In this document: positions 41,733 through 50,374 of the stretch, piece by piece
Layout: each line of letters opens with the position of its first letter
Position numbering within the stretch: position 1 is the stretch's first letter
Assembly (NCBI RefSeq): GCF_015674855.1
Contig: NZ_JADMLG010000026.1
Coordinates: 1 to 64,000 of the forward strand
DNA from: Nocardia bovistercoris
GTDB lineage: Bacteria; Actinomycetota; Actinomycetes; Mycobacteriales; Mycobacteriaceae
DNA: 64,000 bases
Direction of reading: 5' to 3'
Notes under the pieces: model-generated
Databases searched by the model: none
Told to the model about the DNA's origin: nothing
What the model saw: the letters and a program-made list of their open reading frames with translations, nothing else
Position numbers and translations under genes: made by a program

Positions 41733-42869
41733 TCACTTGATCCGGAACACGGCGCCGGACAAGCTCGCCACCAGGGCGTCCAGACTCGACACCCGCGAAG
41801 GTGGATGGAAGCGCACGCATTGACACGCGGCCGACAGATAGGCGATGTCGGGCGCGGAGATGAAACTGACGCCACCAAGTGCCGCCACCGCCTGATTCGC
41901 GGCATCGACGATCGCGTCCTCGGCGCCGTAGCGCGCGATGGTCGCCTTGGCCAGACTCGCGTTGTCGGTATCGCCGTCGGCCAGCAACCGCCCGACGCTC
42001 TCCAGCAGGATCGCCGCGGTCTCCACGCGGATGCCGAGCTCGGCCGCGCGCTCCTGACTCAGCTTCGGCTTCGCGAAAGCACGCCCGACCAGCGCCGAGG
42101 CCATACCGAGGTAGCAGGAGGCGATGATCATCTCGAACCACATGAACCCCACGGTCTGGAGTTCGTCCAACTCCCCCTGGCCGCCCACCGTCGCGGGCAT
42201 CACCAACTTCTCGTCCACGAAGACGTCGGTCAGGCGCACCTCGTCGCTCTCGGCGCCCGCGAGTATGTCGGTCCCCCAGAACGGATGGATCGAGACTCCC
42301 GGCGCGCCCGCGGGCAACAGCAGTACGACGCTCTCCCGCCTGCCCGCGTCGTCGACCACCGAGATTCCCGCCGACAGCAGGTCCATGGATCGAGACAAAC
42401 TGCACGGCCGCTTGGAACCGTTCACCACGATGCCGCCCTCGACGCGACGACCGGTGACCGTGGAATTCAGAATGCCCTGTCCGGGATTACCCTCGGCGAA
42501 CGCCGACGCGATCAGCAGATTCTGATCGGCGACGCCTTCCAGCAGCGCCCATTCGAGGCCGCTGGAACGCAGACTGTCGGCCAGGGTGAAAATCGTCGCG
42601 ACCGAGAAATGGTGCATGGCGGTGGCAACGGCCAGCGAGGGCGCCCGCGCGCTGATCGCCCTGACCACGTGCACCGCGTCCACCGGCCCGACTCCGATGC
42701 CGCCGTAAGCCTTGGGGATCAGCAGCGCGGGGCCGCCGTGGCGGCGGAACAAGTCGAGCGCCGGGCTGCCGGGACGTTCCAGATCCGCCAGCGGTATCGC
42801 CGACAGCGCGTCGAGGAGTCCGGGCAGATGGGTATCGCAGATCGCGTCCGCGAATTCGAGACAACGCAT
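41733..42869 (-). CDS. Acyl-CoA dehydrogenase-like flavoenzyme
   Basis: A 378-residue member of the acyl-CoA dehydrogenase family: GGPALLIPKAYGGIG at the N-terminal domain, the middle beta domain with GIVVNGSKRPCSLS, and the C-terminal helical bundle. It may introduce a double bond into an acyl thioester, or act as an N- or C-hydroxylating oxidase of the same fold. It is 15 bases from the ALDH gene. Confidence 0.82.
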   Translation of the reverse strand: MRCLEFADAICDTHLPGLLDALSAIPLADLERPGSPALDLFRRHGGPALLIPKAYGGIGVGPVDAVHVVRAISARAPSLAVATAMHHFSVATIFTLADSLRSSGLEWALLEGVADQNLLIASAFAEGNPGQGILNSTVTGRRVEGGIVVNGSKRPCSLSRSMDLLSAGISVVDDAGRRESVVLLLPAGAPGVSIHPFWGTDILAGAESDEVRLTDVFVDEKLVMPATVGGQGELDELQTVGFMWFEMIIASCYLGMASALVGRAFAKPKLSQERAAELGIRVETAAILLESVGRLLADGDTDNASLAKATIARYGAEDAIVDAANQAVAALGGVSFISAPDIAYLSAACQCVRFHPPSRVSSLDALVASLSGAVFRIK

Positions 42870-42884
42870 GGTGTCGGAAATCTC

Positions 42885-44507
42885 CTACCGGTATTTGGGC
42901 CGCGCCTGTTCGGCCACGATGGCTACGCCTTGCAGATGCGTGGTGCGCAGGCCGGGATAGTTGGCCTCGCCGAACGCGCCGCCGGTGAGGCCGGTGCCCC
43001 CGTGTGAGGGCAGCGCCGCGCCGAACGCGATGTGCGAGTCGTTGAACTTCAGCAGGCCGCCGTTCACGATGTGGGCGAGCAAATAGTCGACCACCTCGGG
43101 GTCGCGGGCCCAGAACGAATTCCGGAGCCCGTAGAGATTCGAGTTCACGAAGTCGACGACGGCGTCGAGCAGAACCTGATCCTCGGCGGGTTCGGGCACG
43201 ATCACCGGCAGCAGCGGATAAAACGTCTCGTGTCGCACCGCATCGAGTTCGCGCGAATTCTCCAGTCCATTCACGCGAATGATCGTCGGCTCGAGGAAGA
43301 AGCCCGCAGAATCCTGCGTCCCGTCCAGCGCCAAACCGTTTCCGCCCGCAACCACCGTCGCGCCCTTGGTGACCGCGTCTTCCAGACAGGCAAAGAATTT
43401 GTCGTGGCGCAACACCGGCGACAACAGCACATCCGATTCGTCGGGATAACCCACCCGAAGACCATCGGCCGCTCGGACCAGTTCCGCGAGCAATTCTTCG
43501 GCGATATCCGGATGAACGATTACCTGATTCGGAATCATGCAGAGCTGACCGGATCCGTAGAATGCCTCGATCAGCGCCTGGGCGACATGCTCGAGAACGG
43601 AATCCTTCCACACCACGACGACATCGTTGCCCGCCAATTCCAGAATGGGCTTCTTCCGCGCTTCGATGCACCGACGCTCGAATTGCATGCCGTTGCGCGA
43701 GCTGCCGAAATACATGATGTCATCCACTCGCGGACTGTTCAGCCAGGCGTCGAGCAGTGGCTCGGGATCGCCGCAGAGCGCGTTCAGCACGCCGCTCGGG
43801 GCGCCGATCTCGGCGAGTACGGGGGCGATCACCTCGTTGACCGCGAACATGACCCCGAGCGGCGCGGAGCGGGGAGCCCGCACCACCAGGGCATTTCCCG
43901 CGGCGATGCTGAGCGCGCCGAGCAGGGCGCTCGCCATCGGCGCGTTCGCGGGCGGGTTGAGGCACACCACACCGTCGGGCTGACGGCGCACGATGTGCCG
44001 CCGCCCTTCGACATCGAATTCACGCCACATCTGCTCGCGGAAGTAGTCGCGCGACTCCGGGCGACAGTAGGTGCGCATCCCGGACAATTCCCACTCGGCC
44101 AGTTCGCGGGGATGGCCCTCCAGGGTCAGCAGGTGCGTCAACTCCGCGCCGTACTCGTCGAATTTATCGGAGAGAAGTTCGAGAAAATCATCGATCCGCA
44201 CGGCCAAGGGAAATGTCCGCCATTCCCGCGCCGCCGCGGCGGCCGCGGCCAACGCGACCGCGACGGTATCGCCGTCGGCTACCGCCACCCGACCGACGAC
44301 CAGGTCGGTATCCAGATCGGGAATCGCGATTTCACCACTGTCCAGCCGCCGCTTCAGCGACAGGCTGGCGAACGAATCATCCAACATCGATCGCGGCTCG
44401 ATCACGTGGACCCATTTTTCGCCGTGGACGTTCTGACCTGCTATGTAACTGCCGTAGGTATAGAATTTCGACGATACGACGGCATTGTCTAGCGCATCGG
44501 CTGTCAT
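42885..44507 (-). CDS. Aldehyde-dehydrogenase-family enzyme (possible acyl reductase)
   Basis: 540 residues of the ALDH superfamily: CLNPPANAPMASALLGALSI, VVRAPRSAPLG, MYFGSSRNG and PILELAGNDVVVVW, with the active cysteine in GSGQLCMIPNQ (about Cys323). The unusual length and N-terminal part (DALDNAVVSSKFYTYGSYIAG) set it apart from housekeeping ALDHs. It could oxidise an aldehyde or, run in reverse, reduce an acyl thioester to the aldehyde that the aminotransferase uses. ATG 44507 follows TGGGGGC. First gene of the biosynthetic block. Confidence 0.8.
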   Translation of the reverse strand: MTADALDNAVVSSKFYTYGSYIAGQNVHGEKWVHVIEPRSMLDDSFASLSLKRRLDSGEIAIPDLDTDLVVGRVAVADGDTVAVALAAAAAAAREWRTFPLAVRIDDFLELLSDKFDEYGAELTHLLTLEGHPRELAEWELSGMRTYCRPESRDYFREQMWREFDVEGRRHIVRRQPDGVVCLNPPANAPMASALLGALSIAAGNALVVRAPRSAPLGVMFAVNEVIAPVLAEIGAPSGVLNALCGDPEPLLDAWLNSPRVDDIMYFGSSRNGMQFERRCIEARKKPILELAGNDVVVVWKDSVLEHVAQALIEAFYGSGQLCMIPNQVIVHPDIAEELLAELVRAADGLRVGYPDESDVLLSPVLRHDKFFACLEDAVTKGATVVAGGNGLALDGTQDSAGFFLEPTIIRVNGLENSRELDAVRHETFYPLLPVIVPEPAEDQVLLDAVVDFVNSNLYGLRNSFWARDPEVVDYLLAHIVNGGLLKFNDSHIAFGAALPSHGGTGLTGGAFGEANYPGLRTTHLQGVAIVAEQARPKYR

Positions 44508-44688
44508 GTAGCCCCCAAGAAACTGACCGCTGGTGGCCGGTGCGACCGACCGGCCCGACGACATGATCCGAATGATCATGTCGTCAGCCAGTGTCGATCA
44601 CGGGAATGAAAAGCCTCTGAAAGTCCCGATGCGGCGATTTCGCTGGAATTTCATTATCCCCCGGCCTGCCGCATCACATCGCATTCAG

Positions 44689-46572
44689 TTACCGCAGAGA
44701 GTAGCGGCCGAATTCCGCTCGCGCGTAGACGACGTGCGCGACGGTCGCGGCGATTCCACACGCGAACAGCACCGCGATGGACAGCACCGACATGGCGGTC
44801 GAACCGGACATACGCGACGAGTCGAGCCCCGTGAACACATAGCTACCCGGAACCAGCCGCATGCCGGGCGCGCTCGCACCGAGATCATCGACATCGAAGA
44901 CCACCGCCGCGGCGATCAACGCCACCACGGCGACCACACCGATCCGCCCGAACAACCGCCAGGCCGCGGCTGTCGAAGCGATCGCGGCGAATACGCAGGT
45001 CAGCGCACAGACGAACAGCAGCGGGCCGCCACCGTCGATGAACAGATACGGGACGAACGCCAAGGCGAGACCGAGCAGCCCGGCCGTTGCCGAGGCGGCG
45101 GCGCCCGCCCGCCCACGAGCCCAACCCCCGCGCTCGAGGCGCTCGGCCAGCACCGGTCGCGCCAACGCGATCGCGAGGCCGCCGAGCAGCAACGCCGACA
45201 TCGCGCGCAGCAGATCCACGTTCGGACCGGGATCGGCCTGCGCCGCCGCGGTGACGGGGCCGTTGCTCAGCCGTTCGGCGGTGGCGGGCGAGGTGTCCGG
45301 CAGCCCGTTCACGCCGGTGTTCAGCGAGATCACCAACTGCGCGGTGACCGCCTTCAACTGCTCCAGCTGTTCGCGGATCTGGCCTTCCATGGTCGGCATC
45401 AGTTGTTGGGCCGCGTCCAACTGCACCATGACCTGATTGATCGTCGTGTCCCCGTCCCGCAGGAGACCGCGGATCTCGCCGAGCCGCGCCACGGCCAGAT
45501 CCAGCAGCTCGACCACGGTGGTCCGCGCGTCGACCGGGCGACCGAGCAGCTGGGACATGTCCTGCAATTGACTGTCCAACACCTGCGCACCGATTTCGAG
45601 CGTGCCGATGCCGTCGGTGATCTGCCCGTCGCTCGAGCCGTTCACCATGGTCAAGATGCCGCTCAGTTGGTCGCCGACCCGCTGACCATCCGGTAATCCG
45701 CTGGCGCGCAACACATCGACGATCGGCCGTAGCACCGCACCCAACTCGGCCCGCGCCGTCGCGGTCGCCTCGAGCATGGTGTTGACCGCGTCCAGGCCGC
45801 TCTGCGCCGTCGAAACACCGCTCTGCAGGTCGCCGAGGGTGACGGTGACACCGCGCATGCCGTCGGCGAAAGTCGAGAGCCTGCCGGTCAACTCGTCGAG
45901 CAGCGTCGAATACTGGTTCATGGCCGCTACCAGGTTCTCCGCCTGCGCGACGAGCGGATCGGTCTGTCCGAAAAGCTGTTTCACGCTGTTGAGCACCTCG
46001 TTGACGGTGCCGTCGGCGTTCAGCGCGGCGGCCTTGAGCCCGGCTGCGGTCAGCGCGGCGACATTGAGGTTCGTCCGCGCCTTCGAAACCGAGACGAGCA
46101 GGCCCTCGATGCCCGCGCGCACCGACGCGGCGGCCACCGCCTGTTCGAGTCGGGTGTAGTCGGGATCCGCGGCGTCCCCACTCGGTAAGACGCTGACGCG
46201 GGTGTCGGCCGAAGCGCTCGGCTTACCGCCGCCCGCGCCCGGCCGCGCACCTCCGGTCGCGAACGCGTCCGGAATCGTGACGGCCGCGAACACGGTCCGA
46301 TCGGCCAGTCCGCTCGCGGCTTCGGTCGCGCTCGTCACCTCCCAGCGATACCCGGAATCGGCGGTCAACGCGGTGGCCAGCTTGGCGCCCGCGGAGTCGG
46401 GTGCGGCCTTGGCGGGCTTGACGATCGCGACCGTCGGCCTGCTTCGGGCCGCCGTGCTCTCGGTGACGAAATGCGCGGCGACCGCCCCGCCGACCAGCGG
46501 CAGGATCATGACGAACAGCAGGACCGCGCGCAGCCCGAACAGGGACCGCCGACGAGTGTCGGAATCGTGCAT
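44689..46572 (-). CDS. YhgE/Pip-like membrane protein
   Basis: 627 residues: one N-terminal membrane helix (about 12-33), a long extracytoplasmic helical region of some 400 residues with coiled-coil character and phrases such as LSTFADGM and LGDLQSGVSTAQSGLDAVN, then five or so C-terminal helices. This is the layout of YhgE/Pip and ABC-2-type proteins that work beside MmpL or type VII systems. ATG 46572 is chosen. It follows the lipoprotein gene closely, suggesting an envelope complex with the MmpL. Confidence 0.75.
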   Translation of the reverse strand: MHDSDTRRRSLFGLRAVLLFVMILPLVGGAVAAHFVTESTAARSRPTVAIVKPAKAAPDSAGAKLATALTADSGYRWEVTSATEAASGLADRTVFAAVTIPDAFATGGARPGAGGGKPSASADTRVSVLPSGDAADPDYTRLEQAVAAASVRAGIEGLLVSVSKARTNLNVAALTAAGLKAAALNADGTVNEVLNSVKQLFGQTDPLVAQAENLVAAMNQYSTLLDELTGRLSTFADGMRGVTVTLGDLQSGVSTAQSGLDAVNTMLEATATARAELGAVLRPIVDVLRASGLPDGQRVGDQLSGILTMVNGSSDGQITDGIGTLEIGAQVLDSQLQDMSQLLGRPVDARTTVVELLDLAVARLGEIRGLLRDGDTTINQVMVQLDAAQQLMPTMEGQIREQLEQLKAVTAQLVISLNTGVNGLPDTSPATAERLSNGPVTAAAQADPGPNVDLLRAMSALLLGGLAIALARPVLAERLERGGWARGRAGAAASATAGLLGLALAFVPYLFIDGGGPLLFVCALTCVFAAIASTAAAWRLFGRIGVVAVVALIAAAVVFDVDDLGASAPGMRLVPGSYVFTGLDSSRMSGSTAMSVLSIAVLFACGIAATVAHVVYARAEFGRYSLR

Positions 46573-46610
46573 GGGAACGAGAACCTCTCGGTGGTCGTCG
46601 GGCCGCCGGA

Positions 46611-47105
46611 TCAAGCGCAGATCGGCGAGGTCTGTTGCAGACTCGCGGCGAGCCCACAGGACCACACCCGTTCGAGTTTCCATTTGCCGTCTTCCGCGAT
46701 CAGCGGAACCTGGCTGTCGTTGGGCTGTCCGTAGAAACTCAAGGTGGCATCGGCGTTCGCGGTGCCGTCGCAGTAATCGGTGACGTTGTTGATCTTGACC
46801 GTGAAGCTCGCTTTGTTCAGCGCGTCGAGCATGCGGTTGAAGAAGTCGGGATCACCCGCACCGCCCTGCATCAGGTCCACTTTGTCGGCCGAACCGATAT
46901 TCGGGTCCAAACCGCGCCGCAACAAGCCATCGAGATGGGCGACGGTCGGCGACTGCGGAAACTTTCCGCCCTTGGAGCAATCGGCGCCTGCGGCCGCGTC
47001 GGTCGCCTGCGCTGGTTGCTCGACCGCCTTCTGCTCACTCGCGCAACCAGCGAGCATCGCGACCGTCAGCGCGGGGAACAGGAGCGTCGAGACCACTCGT
47101 TTCAT
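46611..47105 (-). CDS. Lipoprotein beside mmpL
   Basis: 164 residues with a signal peptide (MKRVVSTLLFPALTVAML) ending in the lipobox LAGC, so Cys19 or so is lipidated and the protein is anchored outside the cell membrane. The mature domain has an NTF2-like look (MLDALNKASFTVKINNVTDYCDGTANADATL split by cysteines; GKWKLERVW), similar to low-molecular-weight lipoproteins near other exporters. ATG 47105 is favoured over one six codons earlier. It lies 19 bases after the MmpL stop. Confidence 0.78.
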   Translation of the reverse strand: MKRVVSTLLFPALTVAMLAGCASEQKAVEQPAQATDAAAGADCSKGGKFPQSPTVAHLDGLLRRGLDPNIGSADKVDLMQGGAGDPDFFNRMLDALNKASFTVKINNVTDYCDGTANADATLSFYGQPNDSQVPLIAEDGKWKLERVWSCGLAASLQQTSPICA

Positions 47106-47124
47106 GGGATTTCCTTTCACCATG

Positions 47125-49389
47125 TCAATCTCTGATCATTTCTTTTTCCGCCGTCACCGTCACCGTCTCGCCCCGGCGCGGCTCGCTCGGCGCCTCCCGC
47201 CACCCGTGCCGCTCGTACCAGTTGCGAAGAACCGAGGGAGCCCACCAGTTCCATCGACCAAGCAGCGCCATCAATCCCGGCACCAGGAAACCGCGCACCA
47301 GGAAGGCGTCCACGACGATGCTCACCATCAGTCCGACCCCGAGGGCACGCATGAACGACACCTGCCCCGCCGAAAGACCGAGGAATACGATCACCATGAC
47401 GAGCGCCGCGGCGGTGACGATCCGTCCGGTGCGGGCCAGCCCGAGCGCGACGGCTCGGTTGTTGTCCTCGACGGTGCGCCGCGAGCGCTCCCATTCCTCC
47501 TGAATTCGGGAAAGCACGAAGACGGCGTAGTCCATCGACAACGCGTAAGCGATGCACAACAACAGCACCGGCACGATGACGCCGGTATGGCCGTAGACCA
47601 CGGTCCCGAGACCACCGAGATTCCCGTCCTGGAAGATCCAGACGACGACACCCGCGGCGGCCGATAGCGAAACCAGGTTGGTGAAAAGCACTTTCAGTGG
47701 AAGCACGAGGCTGCCGGTCATCAGGAACGTCAGAATCAGTGTGACCACGACGATGATCCCGAGCACCAGCGGAATCCGATTCGTGAAACCGTGCAGGTTG
47801 TCGAGATTGCGCTGGGTCATGCCGCCGAACAGGGTGTCGGCGGGCGCCGGAACCTCACGGAGCGCGCCGAGTTGCGCCTTTCCGGCATCGGAGTAGGGAT
47901 CCCGGTCGGTCGTGACGGTCAGATAGGCGGCGTCGCCGCGCATGGCCGAGTCGAAGGTCGCCGCGCTGATCACCCGGCCGCCTTCGTAGATTCCGTTCGG
48001 CCCGGTGACCCGAAGCACCCCGTCCACTTTCGACAGTTCCATCGCGTAGTTGGTGACCGCGGACGGCGAGCGCAACCCGGACGGGAACACGACCTGGGCG
48101 GTGCCCGCGAAATTCTGCGCGAAGTTCGACCGCAGTACGTCACCGGCCTGTCTGGACAGGGTCGTGGTCGGCAGATTGCGGTCGTCGGGATAGGCCAGTT
48201 TCACCCCGAGGAACGGCAGGCCGAGCACCAGCAGGATCAGCAAGCACGCGCCGACCACCGCGATCGGGCGCCGAGAAGTGACGGCGGCGATGCGATACCA
48301 CAACGACCGCTCCTCCGAACCCGCTCCCGGATCGGAGCGCCGCCCGAACGCCTTACGAATATCCAGCGCGTCGATGCGGTCGCCGAGCAGCACGATCAGG
48401 GCGGGCGCGAGTACGAGCGCGCCGATCAGCGATAGCACGACCGCCGTGACGCCGCCGTAGGCGAGCGACCGCAACAGGTACTGCGGGAATACCGCCATCG
48501 CCGCCAGGATCAGCGCCATCGTGATCGCCGAATAGGTGATCGTGCGGCCCGCGGTGTTCATGGTGGTGATCAGCGCGCGTTCCGTCGAGGCGCCCTGTGC
48601 CCGTTCCTCGCGGTAGCGGTTGATGATGAACAGCGTGTAGTCGACGGCCAGCGCGAGGCATACCGCGGTCGCGATATTGGTGGCGAAGACCGAGACGTCG
48701 GTCACCTTGTAGATCTGCCACAGCACCGCCGTGGTACCCACGGTGGCGACGAGCGCGACCGCAAGGGGCAGCAGTGCGGCGACCGCGCTGCCGAAGATCC
48801 AGACCAGCGCCAAGAAGGTGATCGGGGTGGCGATGGCCTCGAATCGAATGAGATCCAAACGGGATTGGCGCTCCACATCGCTGTAGGCCATGGCGGGTCC
48901 GCCCGCGGCGACGGTGACGCCGTCGGCGTCCAGCGGCACGGAGGTCGCCAGCGCGCGAGCGCGGTCCGGGGCGAGTTTGTCGCCCCCGGTGATCCTGGCG
49001 AGCACAAGGCCGGTTCGCTTGTCGACGCCGACCAGCGGTTCGGCCAACTGCTGCTGCGGCGTTGTCCAGTACGAGATGATCTGCTTCGCGTACGGGGATG
49101 CGCGCAGTGCCGCGACCAGCGCCTCACCGCGCGCGCGAGCTGCCGGGCTGTCGACGCCTGCGTCTGCGGTCACCGTGAAGACGACCGGCATCCCGCCCGC
49201 GTCGAACCGCTCGTCGAGTACCCGCTCGGCCCGCATCGATTCCGATGTCGGCACATCGAAGCCGCCCGCGGGTAGTCCGTTGATCGCGGGCAGCGCCAGC
49301 GCCACGCCGCCGAGTCCCAGAAACAGTGTGACCAGCGCGATCGCCCGTGGCGCCCGCAGCGCGAACCGAGCCAACACAGTCCAAACCAC
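47125..49389 (-). CDS. MmpL-type RND transporter
   Basis: A 754-residue MMPL/RND exporter with two halves. Each half has a periplasmic loop and six membrane helices, with the characteristic motifs AVDYTLFIINRYREE (about residue 250) and SMDYAVFVLSRIQEE (about 620), where the Asp-Tyr pair relays protons. Mycobacterial MmpLs export lipids, glycolipids and siderophores. The GTG start at 49389 has GGGAGG upstream. A promoter with a perfect palindrome lies directly before it. Probably exports the product of the cluster. Confidence 0.9.
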   Translation of the reverse strand: MVWTVLARFALRAPRAIALVTLFLGLGGVALALPAINGLPAGGFDVPTSESMRAERVLDERFDAGGMPVVFTVTADAGVDSPAARARGEALVAALRASPYAKQIISYWTTPQQQLAEPLVGVDKRTGLVLARITGGDKLAPDRARALATSVPLDADGVTVAAGGPAMAYSDVERQSRLDLIRFEAIATPITFLALVWIFGSAVAALLPLAVALVATVGTTAVLWQIYKVTDVSVFATNIATAVCLALAVDYTLFIINRYREERAQGASTERALITTMNTAGRTITYSAITMALILAAMAVFPQYLLRSLAYGGVTAVVLSLIGALVLAPALIVLLGDRIDALDIRKAFGRRSDPGAGSEERSLWYRIAAVTSRRPIAVVGACLLILLVLGLPFLGVKLAYPDDRNLPTTTLSRQAGDVLRSNFAQNFAGTAQVVFPSGLRSPSAVTNYAMELSKVDGVLRVTGPNGIYEGGRVISAATFDSAMRGDAAYLTVTTDRDPYSDAGKAQLGALREVPAPADTLFGGMTQRNLDNLHGFTNRIPLVLGIIVVVTLILTFLMTGSLVLPLKVLFTNLVSLSAAAGVVVWIFQDGNLGGLGTVVYGHTGVIVPVLLLCIAYALSMDYAVFVLSRIQEEWERSRRTVEDNNRAVALGLARTGRIVTAAALVMVIVFLGLSAGQVSFMRALGVGLMVSIVVDAFLVRGFLVPGLMALLGRWNWWAPSVLRNWYERHGWREAPSEPRRGETVTVTAEKEMIRD

Positions 49390-49426
49390 CGCAGCCCTCC
49401 CACCTTCTCACCGAGGCAGTCAATTG

Positions 49427-49471
49427 ACAGACTCTGAGTCTGTAGCATACTTGCAGTCGCTCACCTGTCAA
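49427..49471 (-). promoter_or_regulatory. mmpL promoter with palindromic operator
   Basis: Reading leftward: -35 TTGACA (49471-49466), 16-base spacer, -10 TATGCT (49449-49444), then directly the perfect palindrome ACAGACTCTGAGTCTGT (49443-49427) over the expected transcription start. A repressor bound there would block the promoter. A related 17-base palindrome precedes tetR. Confidence 0.7.
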
Positions 49472-49511
49472 GGGTAGGCAGACTGCGGCGACGTCGCGGC
49501 GGCAGCAAAAG

Positions 49512-49545
49512 AAAACCGCAGCTCGATGCGGGTATCGAACTGCGG
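49512..49545 (-). terminator. Rho-independent terminator of tetR
   Basis: In the leftward direction CCGCAGTTCGAT and ATCGAGCTGCGG (one mismatch) form a 12-bp stem (49545-49534 / 49527-49516) with a 6-base loop, followed directly by TTTTCTTTT. It is 36 bases past the tetR stop and isolates tetR from mmpL transcription. Confidence 0.75.
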
Positions 49546-49580
49546 CACAGGCCCTTTCGGGCACGAGACGGGACGGGCGC

Positions 49581-50192
49581 CTAGGGGCTCGCGTCCGCTC
49601 GCAGACCTCGCAGCATGCTGAGCATGACGATCTCGACCTCACGCGAGGCGGCATCGGGATCGGCGGCGAGCGCGATCGCCAACGACGCCTCGGCCAACAG
49701 ACGGAACACCATCTGCGCCGTGGTCTCCACATCGACCGGACGCAGCAGCTCGAGCCTCTTCAATTCCTCCAGCAGGCCGCGGATCAGCGGCAACGCGATC
49801 TCGGAATCGACCGCGCGCGTGCGCTCCTCGCCGAGGACACCGGTGACCTGGCGCAGCAGCGACCGAGTGTCGGGCTCGGCGGCGTAGCGACTCAGCGCGG
49901 TGCGCGCCGCGACCTCGGCCCGCTCCCAAGGTTCGAGATCGGGGGCGACGGCCGCCGCGGCGACGACGCTGATCACTTCGGTCGCCGCCGCCCGGTAGAC
50001 CTCGGCGAAGACCTGCTGCTTGTCATGGAAGTGGTGATAGACCGCCCCCTTGCTGAGCTGCGACTCGCGCGCGATGTCGTCCACCGACGTCGCGTCGAAG
50101 CCGTTCTCGACGAACAACTTTCGCGCCGCATCGAGAATCGCCGTCCTCGTCAGCGCCGCGTACATGTCACGCCTGCTCGCCTTGACCTCGCC
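49581..50192 (-). CDS. TetR-family regulator
   Basis: About 203 residues with the TetR helix-turn-helix: TRTAILDAARKLFVENGF, then ATSVDDIARESQLSKGAVYHHF (recognition helix) and a helical ligand-binding domain. GTG 50192 is chosen; ATG 50207 and ATG 50165 are alternatives. The palindromes ACCGAC..GTCGGT before this gene and ACAGACTC..GAGTCTGT before mmpL suggest it represses itself and the exporter until a ligand, perhaps the cluster product, releases it. Confidence 0.88.
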   Translation of the reverse strand, partial: GEVKASRRDMYAALTRTAILDAARKLFVENGFDATSVDDIARESQLSKGAVYHHFHDKQQVFAEVYRAAATEVISVVAAAAVAPDLEPWERAEVAARTALSRYAAEPDTRSLLRQVTGVLGEERTRAVDSEIALPLIRGLLEELKRLELLRPVDVETTAQMVFRLLAEASLAIALAADPDAASREVEIVMLSMLRGLRADASP

Positions 50193-50202
50193 CACAGCTG
50201 AT

Positions 50203-50250
50203 AGCATACTTACCGACTCGTGGTCGGTCTATGACCTTCAGTCGGTCAGT
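50203..50250 (-). promoter_or_regulatory. tetR promoter and operator region
   Basis: Reading leftward, -10 TATGCT at 50208-50203. Just upstream lies the 17-base palindrome ACCGACTCGTGGTCGGT (50212-50228), which shares 12 of 17 positions and its symmetry with the mmpL palindrome. Bases 50223-50250 match 22 of 28 positions of a block in front of the yrbE operon. Confidence 0.6.
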
Positions 50251-50264
50251 TGAAAGGAGTTCAG

Positions 50265-50300
50265 GATGGCGCGGTGTCGCTTGATGGCGCGGTGTCGCTC
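50265..50300. repeat. 18-bp tandem direct repeat
   Basis: GATGGCGCGGTGTCGCTT is followed at once by a copy differing only in the last base. A second pair, AACTCGGAAA twice with a 5-base gap, follows near 50346-50370. They lie between the SARP 3' end and the tetR promoter. SARPs bind short direct repeats, so these may be sites, but the spacing is not proven typical. Confidence 0.5.
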
Positions 50301-50374
50301 GTCGAGCGCGGCCCCACTCCGCGCGCCACACGGGCGCGTGGCCGCGAACTCGGAAAGGCCGAACTCGGAAACGC

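Noticed and set aside
40433..41740. 435-codon plus-strand ORF
   Set aside because: Antisense to the class III aminotransferase, with Asp/Gly/Arg/His-rich composition and no domain.
43032..44492. 486-codon plus-strand ORF
   Set aside because: Shadow of the ALDH gene on the other strand, which has the active-site cysteine and conserved blocks.
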